Assembly: GCA_013368375.1 (NCBI GenBank)
Contig: JAACJP010000015.1
Span: forward strand, 496,001-560,000
Reading direction: 5' to 3'
Source: Tricholomella constricta
Taxonomy: Eukaryota; Basidiomycota; Agaricomycetes; Agaricales; Lyophyllaceae
DNA: 64,000 nt
Shown here: in pieces, positions 34,757-45,240 of the stretch
Layout: each line of letters opens with the position of its first letter
Position numbering within the stretch: position 1 is the first letter of the stretch
Made by a program: the position numbers and the translations under genes
Notes under the pieces: generated by a model
Told to the model about the DNA's origin: nothing
The model's database searches: none
Seen by the model: the letters and a program-made list of their open reading frames with translations, nothing else

Positions 34757-36537
34757 ATGAGTGCTCGTCAGCCCTTCATCCCTACTGGAACTCGACCGGC
34801 TTCACGGGCGGCTCAGCTTCAGGACCAGCCAAACCCTCAAAAGGCTAATCCTCAATTTACAATCGACGTGTCTAACCCGCTCCATGGTTTATCGAAATCT
34901 GCTGCTCAGTCTCTTCCCAAGAACCAATTGGATCTCAGTTCTCCATTGACCAAGGCGAACGCAGGAAGCAGCTCTAATGGCGGCGAAAATCGACCGCTCA
35001 ATACGAGCTCTTTGGTGAAAAGAAAGAATCCGGCTCAACAAAGTCGCATCGCGAACCCGAGCCAGAACACGTCTCGAAGGTCTTCTATCCCAGGAAACGC
35101 AATTTTGAGGCCTGGTACAGCCGATCCCCGTTCGAAGCCTCATCAGGAGCAGAGCCAGGTCCACAATCGCAATCATTCACTCAACATCGCTGCACCCGTT
35201 CCTCGTCCAGCAACTCGTCCAACTTCTCTAGGCATCTCAGATAGTCTTGTTTCTGGTGCATTTACATCCGATAACGTTCAGACCGTGTTCAGAATGCCTG
35301 CCTTGCCTGCCGTATCGTTGCCTCAGGCCTCTTCTGATGCGCAGCTCCAAAACGATGCGCATACAACCAACTCTGCTCTCGGATTCTCGTTCTCTAACCC
35401 TTATGCCTCATCCGGACCACAAAAATCCCAGCTCCCGAGCCCCCCAACATCTGTTCGGACATCGAGCACCCGTGCTTTGGCGACGCCGGATCCGAATGTC
35501 TCGCTGCCGCCCTTTTCTCTCAACGTGTCTATCGCAAACCAATCTGGCCCTCAACGTGTCTTGCTCAATCCTGACGGAAGTCGTGGAATGCTTCTCGACC
35601 AAAATGCGACGGATGCCGATGAAGCGCGACTGACCTTAAATAGGTCAGGTTCTGCTATCCTCAAGCGATCTCGCGCAGATATGGGCACCGACCTGGAACA
35701 AAAGTCTCCTGGCAATTATAAGCGCCACAGGAATCAAGAGGTGCTTGTTCTACCCTTTCTTCCATCGAATATTCCCTTCATCGTATACAGGATCCATATA
35801 CCCAGCGAACAAAGTCGATCACATCTCGGTCTTTAAGCCCAGGACACCACTCGGAATCCCGCCATCACAGCCGCACACCCGACGCGCTAGTACGCGGTCC
35901 TGATTCTTATCAGCACCGTCAACAGCCTTTGACTCCACCAGACAATGAGGACCGTACCCACGATTCATATTATCAAAACGACCAGCAGCAACATATCAAC
36001 ACGGTGGACGACGGTCCACGTCCAAGCGCCCTTGACAGGCTTCTTGGATGCGACGTCGAAAGTTTTATCGAAGAGCATGCAGACCAGTATGAGCGGGCCG
36101 TAGGGAGGTGGAAGCAATGTACGATGATGGAATGGCTTGCTGGGGCTGACGGTAGGTCGTATCGTTCCTTTGACTGTCTCCTCATTTTATTGTGTGTATT
36201 TCAACTACCAGAGCAAGCCGCGCGGTACAGCAAGATCCTCGATTTCGTACGTACCTTTGCCGATTTCGCCTACCTTGATACTGACAATTTACGAACACTA
36301 GGTGAAGGATCATATGACGTTTGTTCTTCCTCTGACGCATATTAAACTTCCTTGACTATGTCATTTAACGCCCCTTCACTTTTTATTTGCTGTAGCGCCA
36401 AGATGAAACTATTTGCGAGCTTTGACGCCAAAGTTGACGGACATAATGCCGTACTCGAAGGAAGAGAGAAAACGCTCGAGGCGGTTAAAGGACGGTTGGT
36501 CCAGGAGAGCGCGAACGTCCTGGGGAATGGACTTTAG
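34757..36537 (+). CDS. ECM11-domain protein (predicted meiotic chromosome/synaptonemal component)
   Basis: In yeast, Ecm11 is SUMO-modified and helps assemble the synaptonemal complex; the domain occurs across fungi. The start MSARQPFIPTGTRPASRAAQ is at 34757. The first 330 residues are disordered, Ser/Pro/Asn-rich, with SVRTSSTRALATPDPNVSLP and KRSRADMGTDLEQ. Introns at 35741-35790, about 36152-36211 and further down join in frame. The conserved C-terminal domain reads GRWKQCTMMEWLAGADEQAA then ARYSKILDFVKDHM, TAKMKLFASFDAKVDGHNAV and LEGREKTLEAVKGRLVQES. This helical block is the ECM11 signature. The stop at 36537 follows VLGNGL. SUMO consensus-like sites are not obvious near the N-terminus. 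The domain call is good; a meiotic role is by family inference. Confidence 0.75.
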
Positions 36538-39500
36538 TGGCTCTCCCGTCGACGTCTACTCAGTTGCCTTGGATCTTTGAACTTCCATGGATAATCTCGT
36601 CATTGCTTTTCGTCTTCGAATCTTCACTAGCCCTAGCTGGACACTGTCTCCTAGGAACTACCGCATTGTCTGACTGTCAAAAGTGTTTATGTTGCATGGG
36701 TGTTATTTCAATCGCGCATGTGCCCTACGCATACAGGCAAGTAAGAATACGAATACCATCACGCCCACCATCAGAGTTGGTATAGAAATGTCTACTTGTG
36801 CATGTGAGCCCTATCCAAGTTCGTCACTGCGATGACATCGGGGCTGATATTATCTCCTGTCATACGAGCGCCCGTCGTACATCCCCATCGAGTTATTCCT
36901 TGATTGCTGTTCTTCCGATAAGTAGGCAATAAGGGCTAATAAGGGTGTCCATGAAATTTTTTAAAATAAATCGTCACTTGTGGGAGTTCCGAACCCAAAA
37001 GCCTGTAGGTCAACGCGGCTGATTTGTTTGTGAGAGAGTCGTTATAAAAAGGCGTTTCTTGTTTCTCAGGAGTCTGTCAACTTTCAGATTTCAATGGCCT
37101 GTCAGAGGGAAGGGGCGATCCGTAACCGACGCCGGGTGGTAAGTAGAAGTATTCCAAAGACAGACAGACGTATAATTCGAGGCTTGACATCAGACGCAGC
37201 TTGCTTCGTAAGACTTGCGAAGGCATCGATTTACAGTGGGAAAGCGATGGTTTGGAATTGTCGACCCAAAACAAGGTATATGGGCGCAAGATGTGGAGGC
37301 AAGGAGCTGAAATATCACAGTCGTAAGCCATTCAAAGAAGTGTGCGTGGGGAAAGCATATGTTACAGCGGGGGATGTAGGATCAGTACTCAACGTTCAAA
37401 AGCCAAAATCCAAAATTATCCTTTCGCGCTCCGAGTCTGCACATCAGACGGCACATCTAACGTCTCATTGGGCGTTAAGACGAAGTGCACGCCCTTGAAT
37501 GGGTCATTCGGAATCGTTCCTGTCGCGCCCGGAACTTCTCGGCCAGTGCGCCTTCGCACTTGCATCAGGTGTCAGCTTTACAGATGAGCCGTGCTTTTTA
37601 CCGCATGGAAGTTAGAACGTAGGCACGGTGGACTCGTAGAAGTTCTACAGATGCGGAGAAAGCGCGCATGGCCAGGAATAGAGCCAAAAAAGGGGTCTAC
37701 GGAGGAACGCGGTGAGGCGAATCAGTGAATGAGGAACCAACGAGGAAAAATAAATTGATAGGACGAATGGGTAAAAGCATACCATGTATCCTGTAGGGAA
37801 TCCCGGATGATAGCGCAACTCATCTTCACAAAAACGGATATCAATTGGCTCTCTTTCCGAAAGGTGCCTTCATTATCGGGATGGACCCCGTTTCCCCGTT
37901 TCTTTCTCCCGGGTCCTTTCGCGCAAAAGAGAGGCTTTTACACATTCATCGGCCTCCTCGAACCTCATATCTCACAGAAAAAATACAAATGTTTTGTCAA
38001 CAGTCAGAGCTGTGAGGATCAAGTCCAGGCCTGTGGCTCATTGAAAATGAGAGTGGTTAAAACGATAATGTTCAAGGGCAAGCGTGGGTAAAACACGGGC
38101 CCACATCATATCGATCACAACAGCGAGCTTCGTCAGGGATGTCCCGCACCATCACGCATGAAACTGCAATCGCAGCATCCTAGAGGCTATATCTATCGGA
38201 TACTTGTCGTGTCTCGTCTCCCAAATTCACCAGGTCATAATCCCCATGCAGCGGGTTGGCTTTCACACATTACGGGCCCACGAGATTAAACTGCTTTATG
38301 TACGGCCGCGGATGTATTTCGCTTCTGAGGGATTCCTTTACAAGTTCTCAACTCTCAACCACCTGGTACTACTATTACAGAATATAACTTCCGTCATCAG
38401 CTTTACTTTGACGATTTGACAACGATGACTTGCATCTATAGATATGAAGTGGGCTGCCTCACACCTCAATCTGTAACACCTCGGGCAATTTGGCGACCTT
38501 CATCGAGGAAAGGAATCAGAGCAGCTTTGTCTATACCTTTCCTCGATTTATGCTTGCTGGGTGCGAACTATTCTTCCCCTCTTGAATCATTGGATACAAC
38601 ATTCTGATTAGTACCCTTCGACCTCCTTCCGTACTTACAAATGCCCCAACTTGCGCGTCCTGAAAGTCTGGCAGCAATCGAACAACGTTTGCGGAAATTC
38701 TAATATTTTCAACTCCTTTCTAGTCGAATCTGCATGCGAACTGGATCACTCCGAAAGCTCTGGCTTTACTCTCGCAGGCTAACCGATCAGACGACTCACC
38801 CTTAGCCACGGCAACACCCTCTTTCCTTGCTCACACGCCCTCGTGCTCCACTGTTTCTCTGCTACCGACAGTGTTATCGTCGTTATGGTCGCCTCCCACA
38901 AGCCTGGTACCAGTGGCACCGTCGAAAAGATTCCAGTGGCGCAGCTCGAGTTTGCTTCGATCACCCATTGCCTTGCATGGAGATCAGCTTGGAAGGACAT
39001 ACATCCGATAGCAGAGCCTCTTTACGATATCACCAGGATGTTGATGTTCGTTCGGTTTCGGAAGTTCATTGCAATGGGGATGAACTGAAAATATTGGATT
39101 TGCAGATGATCGTGGCGCGCGTCATTGTAGCCTCTAGGAATGCTACGTACTTTATGGAGATGAGTTTGCTGATGGTCCTACGTAGGGCCGTCTACGTGTT
39201 AGACATAGCTATGTGTCGACAGAGGTTGGGAAACCAATAGTAACGTTGCGCCAAATTGTGAACTATGTGCAGAGATCTTTGGTATTACTTCGATGGATGT
39301 GGTATTCAAGTTGCTAACATTCTCTTCCGCTCGAAACACCGACCTAGGTAAGTCCGTGTGAGCTACGATTACCTCCACGTCCACGAAACGCTGGAACAGC
39401 CGAATTGATGTTCAAGCCCTTTTTTGCGAGAGCAACGGAGGTGGTACAGACCGGCAGACAAGCATGACGCGGTGAGATGGGGGATCGGGGTAGGCAAGAC

Positions 39501-39639
39501 GCTTTGCCTCCATGTACTTGAGACTTGCACGCCCACGAGCCTCAGGCTAATTTTCGATGTTACTACATAAGGCATGGAAGGAAACGAATTTCTCTGCATC
39601 GCACGCTTCGAAAACATTCTATTTCCAACCAAACACGAG
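36538..39639. other. 3-kb region without a supported gene
   Basis: Many short frames occur on both strands (37094-37498, 37807-38091, 38204-38419, 38827-39240), with no motif and no consistent splice chain. The plus-strand stretch 38843-39088 (VASHKPGTSGTVEKIPVAQL) is the most protein-like, but it stays isolated. No tRNA, repeat array or mobile-element motif was found. Confidence 0.4.
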
Positions 39640-40470
39640 CTAAAGTGAGCTTATAGATGTACCAACGGCATCCCAACCATATAGCTCTTCACCCTCATCG
39701 CCTCTAAGGATGTTCGGTGTGGCGTACATGTTACGGGCAGCCGCGCCCAACCTGCGACATGATGGCCGTTGTCGAGATTCCCCCCCTTTGTAGTGCCCAG
39801 ACCTGTTTGCTAGCGGGACATTCACGATGGTCACAGACAGATAGACTGAAGGAGCTGCCAGAAGAGATATCAGGATGATTGTCGCCAATTTGCTCGTGAC
39901 GAGAACCTCGAACCTAAAGTTAGCATTCCTAATATGCTCAATTGTGATAAGGGTGTTGCTTGCAGATAGTACATCTGCCGTCTCGTGGGATTGCCTTTAG
40001 GAATGCAAGGGTATAGCGCCCGGCGAGAATGAAGTGCTCGACATTCCGATTTCAATCATCATCCGAACAGGACTGTGTGAGGCGTCGCCACGAGATAGCA
40101 AGGAAGACGCATCGAGATGGGAGATGCGGTAGTGTACGACACCTACGGCTTTGGAACACATTAAGGGGCGGGACCGATTGTGCTGGAGTCGCCGACGACC
40201 ACTGCTAGGAGGGCATCGCCAAAGACACCGAGCCACAGGAGGGAGGAGGCGGTGACGAGGGGTTGTCACTCGTCATTGAAAATTGCGCGGACTCGCAAGT
40301 AGAACAAGAGCGCTGTGACGATGGAAAGGCAACGTATACGAAGGTGAACAAAGTCGAGAGGGATGAACAGTGTTTACCGAGGGGAAGCCACCGAATTGTA
40401 CGCCAATTCGAGAGACGTCAAATGTAGGGGACAAATCCTCAGATGAAACGCAAGACGTCACTCGCAAGAG
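39640..40470 (-). pseudogene. Decayed fungal 7TM protein gene (DUF6533-like)
   Basis: Pieces of a typical Agaricomycete 7TM protein are recognisable in order on the minus strand but in different frames. LRIRCLSIVTALLFYLRVRA with IFNDE is an intact helix, followed directly by a TGA. The next helix, SSLLWLGVFGDALLAVVVGD, continues in the same frame until a TAA after GPAP. CVFLAISWRRLTQS appears in another frame. Then come RRQMYYLQ, and VTSKLATIILISLLAAPSVY with LSVTIVNVPLANRSG, followed by DEGEELYGWDAVG before the stop at 39640. In intact relatives these blocks form one protein, with ...VFLAISWRL..., ...DGQLYYL... and ...NVVLAN.... The stops and frame changes are not all explained by GT-AG introns. 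A mis-assembled but live gene with unusual introns cannot be excluded. Confidence 0.45.
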
Positions 40471-42397
40471 ACCAGAAAATGAATGGGTTCAGCGGGAATT
40501 CCTGTTATTGCGATAGATGGACAACATTATGTACACAGGTCTATCAAGTGAATCTAAACGTGACATGATTAACGTTTAGTTCAAAACATCAGAATTTGAA
40601 GGAACAAGAACAAGTCAGATGCAAGTAATACAATCAAAGCCGAAGCTCAGCAACAGCTTCTAGTTGATATTGTTTAGATGTTGTCTCATCACGGTCGAAA
40701 TGGAGAGGTTTTGAAGAATATAGAGAAGAAGCAAGACCTTACCATATTCGCGCCCCCAAGGGAAGGCGGTCTCTTCAATGGACCGAGAAAATGTGTCGTG
40801 CATCTGTAATAGCAGGTGATTAGTAACAGGTAGAACGGGAGGCGGGAGCGAGAAGAATCAGATTGGGTTGCCCGAATTTTTGAGCTGTGGCGGGCCTTTT
40901 CGGCAGCGATAGTACGAAGACCGTCGTGATAAAACATCATAGAAGAAACGCGGATGCGCTGTCGTACTCACCATTGGAGGACACGCCATGACTAATCGAT
41001 GAACATTCCGCACCGCAAATTTGACGGAGGAGGCTATAGAGAGAGTGATATCAGCAAGATGCTTCAAGACGTTGCGAACAAGAGCAGGATCAGAATATTT
41101 CGAAAAATACAGCCATGGAATTGTCGTCAACGCCGCTCCGGAGAGCGGTTCAGGCGGTAATTCCTTTTGTATCATCAGATCACTAAATGGTCCGGACACT
41201 CACCATCTGAATTGATTAGCCGTGGGCTTACTCGAGCGGTCGATGATTGGAAGGGTCAAAGGGAAGATCACTGTTGATAGAACTCGTTGATGAGTACGAG
41301 TTGTGACAGATAGAAAAGCCAAGATGAAGATCAGTGGATTGACAGATATACAGTTAAAGCATCGAGCCTTTGGCTCTCATATACTCTAGTTTGAATGTTT
41401 TTTGGTTCATCTTGATGGGGGGAAGAGAAGGCTTGGTGGACAGGATGAAGATGCTTACCAAGTGTGTGGCCCGCCCCCAACTCCTGGTCTCCTGCGCCAT
41501 CTGATATCTGACGGGTGGATGCCGAGTACTGTGGAGTAGACATGATCAGTACAACAAGGACGGTGAAGTTCAGGGTAGAAGGACCGATCAGTGTAACTAT
41601 GACAAAAAAAAAAGCACATCGTGTCAATGTCTAGGTATTGACGGTAGACACTCGAAGATAATTTGGAAATATCATCCATTCGAAGAAGAAAAGGGTCGTA
41701 TGAACGCACACTCACCAGATGGTAGACTCAAATTATGTGAGTGTCGCCGTAGATGCCATCGTGGATGAAGAAAAGAGCATTGTGAGGGAAAGAAAATTTT
41801 CAGAATTTTGACGCGTGATGTTTAGGGCCGGCGCGCGCACCTCCTTCAGCTTATGTAACATGTCCCCAAGGTGGGACCTCTCCGCTCTGCCCTTGGTATC
41901 TGAAGACGCTCTTACATTTATTGGACTGTTTTTTACGGCTGTACGAAATGTAAGGACCGCTTGCTCGACATTTCGTTGCCTCGTTGAAGCTACGGGCTTC
42001 TACGATGGTTCTTGAGCCCACGTTTTGGATACAGGCGCCCATGACCTACTTTATTCAGTGATCGCCGCTGCGTCACACCTTGAAAGTATGTAGCTCTTCC
42101 TCTTCGGGGCGCTACGAACGCTTGAGCTTAAAAACGGGCTTCAAAAATGCCCCTCAAACTCCTTGTTATAGCGCGCCTCACGCGCCACCTTCCGATTCGG
42201 CTATTGTCTTTTGACGCCCAAAGCTGCCCTTATAAACTGCAAGGAAGTCCATCCTATCTCGCCTTCCTGAATGTTCTCAACCAAGGCGGAATCCGGAACC
42301 AAGGCGGGTTTCTTAGTTCTAGCATAACCTCTGAAAATGCGCCCACTTGGTTCGGCAAGGAAATCTTTAATTGTTGTGGTCGGACATACTGATCATG
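40471..42397. other. Unassigned region with a possible coding fragment
   Basis: On the minus strand 41199-40860 a frame reads PLSGAALTTIPWLYFSKYSD then PALVRNVLKHLADITLSIAS, protein-like but without a recognised domain. Frames at 41331-41715 (minus) overlap each other and lack support. The N-terminal half of the decayed 7TM gene would be expected here but was not found. The plus-strand frame at 42147-42392 may be leader sequence of the next gene. Confidence 0.35.
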
Positions 42398-45033
42398 TCA
42401 TCCTTACAGATTGCTTATCTCAACGATGTAGAACTAGCGGCGCTGATACGCAGCCAAGTTCCTGGCCCCATCGGAAGCAAGGCTTCAGAATTCATCGCAA
42501 TCATGAAAGTATCGGGACATGTATTCAAGGAGCTCACGCAAGGCGACCTTGATGTGTAAGGCCGCCTGTAAACTCTAATGTCCTTCGCATTCATGAAAAT
42601 ATTCTGTAACAGGCTTTCAGAGCACGATCCCGAAATTACTCGGACATACTTGCAGTTACAGGGCAAGAGTCCTTGTCAACGACATTATTCTCTTCATTCC
42701 GTCTACCCTACACTCGATTTCACATCACATAGAAATGCTCGCAGCTCATTAAGTGCGACAGCGAAAGGTGAGAATTCCAACGCTGCCAATCGATCTATTC
42801 GAAGCCGTCTTTCTTCTCCTCAATTCGCACTCGATCAACTTGACCGGCCCACCTTGGAAGATCATCCAGGGGATACCCTTTGCGATCATAAATCGCTTCT
42901 CGAACCAACCCAAACAATCCAAAGCACCAATGAGCCGACCGGTGCTCAGCTTGAAGCGGTTGTTTCATCGTTGATACCCGAATCTGACGAGACTTCAAGT
43001 AGAGAGGTTCTCTTTGGTTCATCGGTCCTCGATCCGGTGAAGAACGGAGACTTCACCTGCTATTCAAGTTCAATCTCATGTTCCAATGGGGATGAGCTGC
43101 AAAATGCGATTCCGCTGCATAAAATTACACCAAATCGTGCCAATTTCAGTGAGGCTTTACTTCATGCCGTCGTTCATCAATCCCATGATTGACTGACCCG
43201 GGCCAAACAGGCGGCACCAGTCCTTCTGACCAGAGGACCGATTATATCCCAGATGGTGAGCCACGATTAGCTTTCTCTATCGAGCGTTGTCCTTACTCAT
43301 TTTTTCCAGACATGTTGTCCCAGGGTGATGGTCCGTTCAGCGAGCCTTCCGCCACGTCGACAGTTCTTTTGCCACAGGAACACAAAAAAGGGTTTACAGA
43401 CCTTGAGTTCTCTCCAACCAGCGAGTTATCGGATCCCGAATATACATCGCCCCTACTCGGCCCATGTGGGGTAACTGACATTAATGGGGCAGACCTGGCC
43501 GCTGGAAATCATCTATTGCAACATGAGGCGGCCCTCACGGGACACCCTTCGATATCCTCGGGGCCAGCGCACCAAACACCACCCAACATTGCTGACGACG
43601 TATATAATGTTGTTGATAGCGTCATGTCAACCAAGGCACTCCCCCAGTTCCCGGCCTACGACTCTATCCACCTCTCCACCGGCCGACCTCTGTCTCGCCG
43701 GTCTCTCACCCCGACCTGGGAGAACACGCTATGTAGTCCCGACGTAGCCCCAGAGGATCTCGAAGGCGCTTTGGATATCGCAGACAGCGACAGCGAGGCT
43801 AGCTTCGGGTTGACGGCTCTTCTGCGGCTTCCCTCCCCCGCTCTGTCTGGACTGAACTTGTGGGATATCCGGTCTGAATCCGCATCCGTTTACGAGGCCC
43901 CCGCCCTCGAAGATGATGGCATTAATGGAGAAATCTCGCTGGAAACTTTGCGCAGCATGGGATCCGGTGACTCTGCTTTATCCAGACATACTAGCGTACT
44001 CGCACTCGATTCTGATTGTGGGGGCGATAAGGTGACATACGCTGAAAAGAGTCCAGTTTCGCAAGGTGACGGCGTCGCTCAAAGCCTCGATCAGCCTCGC
44101 TCCAGGTCGCCGTCCGTTTCAGGTGACACTCTCGACTCACAGGTTGTTGATCTATCAGGTTCAGCGACAGCGAACAAGAGAACGTCTCGCCTCCTTTCCT
44201 CCTTAGTCCTCTGCCCCGTGCCCCTTCCCTTTCGTCGACGCTGGAGAATGACTCTCGATTCTCGCCTATCGCCACCTTTGGCCCCCCACCGTTTCCCGAA
44301 CACGTTTTTGGTCAGGCGCACGTAACTGGTCAGGTAGACGTGAACTCGTCGCCAGGAATAAATCATCGTCATATGGCGTCAAACGAACTTGGATCTCACT
44401 TTTCCTTATCGAGGCAAGGCCAACTCAATTGTGCCACCAATCTCTCGTTGAGCCTTGACGGATCGCATGAAAGCTCCGAGTGCGCTAATAATGGCTTCGA
44501 TGTATTCGCATACTCGCCCCTCCATTTGGACATCCCAGAATCGTCTCTATCCGATGAACTCTCGACGATATCACCCTTGTTCTCCCCCGGCGAATTTGAA
44601 AGGGATTATGTCAAGCATTATGCCGGCATACGCCCGTCACAATGCGAGTCCGGAGACCGTGGCCGTACAATCACGCGCATCGATGCGCAGAGGACGCTAT
44701 GGCCAACAAACCCTGGTTATCACGAACCTCCAATATCTCGACGCGACGTCACTCCTGGGTTGGAGCCACTTACTTCCGAAGTCGGGTTCTCCAGATGCGT
44801 CGGCGACCCGTGATCGTTTCGCGGATGACAACACCAGCGTGAAATCGAACGTGGAGGAGTCGCGCGAAGCAGCTATAACTGCAGCCCACGATATCGCCGC
44901 CGGAACTTCTTCCCAAATCGAATTTACCCCCCGAAGTTGGTGGGGCAGGCTCAAGGAGGCGATATTCTTCAACGATGCCGAAGTGGTCTGGACCCACGAC
45001 CCGCCACCCGCAGAAGAACAGGCTTCGGATTGA
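42398..45033 (+). CDS. Long disordered hypothetical protein with SAM-like N-terminal segment
   Basis: The start MSSLQIAYLNDVELAALIRS is at 42398. An intron (donor GATGT|GTAAGG, acceptor AACAG|GC near 42612) joins GHVFKELTQGDLDV to LSEHDPEITRTYLQL. The pattern of hydrophobic positions with G..F.eLT..DLd resembles the second half of a SAM domain; the resemblance is weak. The rest (42640-45030) is Ser/Thr/Asp-rich and disordered, with SDSEASFGLTALLRLPSPAL, SPPFLLSPLPRAPSLSS and CANNGFDVFAYSPLHLD. It ends with a more ordered WWGRLKEAIFFNDAEVVW and stop at 45033. The frame changes near 43190, 44150 and 44650 need introns I could not place, or represent indels. I do not recognise a named family. 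Confidence 0.5.
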
Positions 45034-45240
45034 GAGTACTGGCAGACATTTGAAGCCGACGCGGGACGGTCCGATGATTGGGCTGACGCAGACCACTGAA
45101 GCGGAAATACACACTGGCGTTCACGCAAGACATATTTTGGAACACTGAAGATAGCTATATTTAAATCGCATAAAAATACACAGACAGGAATAGAAACGTT
45201 TTGTCATGTCAATGTGTCATTGAATTCGTGGAGAACCTTT

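Noticed and set aside
28637..41720. A secondary-metabolite gene cluster around the flavoenzyme
   Set aside because: No polyketide synthase, NRPS, terpene synthase, P450 or transferase adjoins it.
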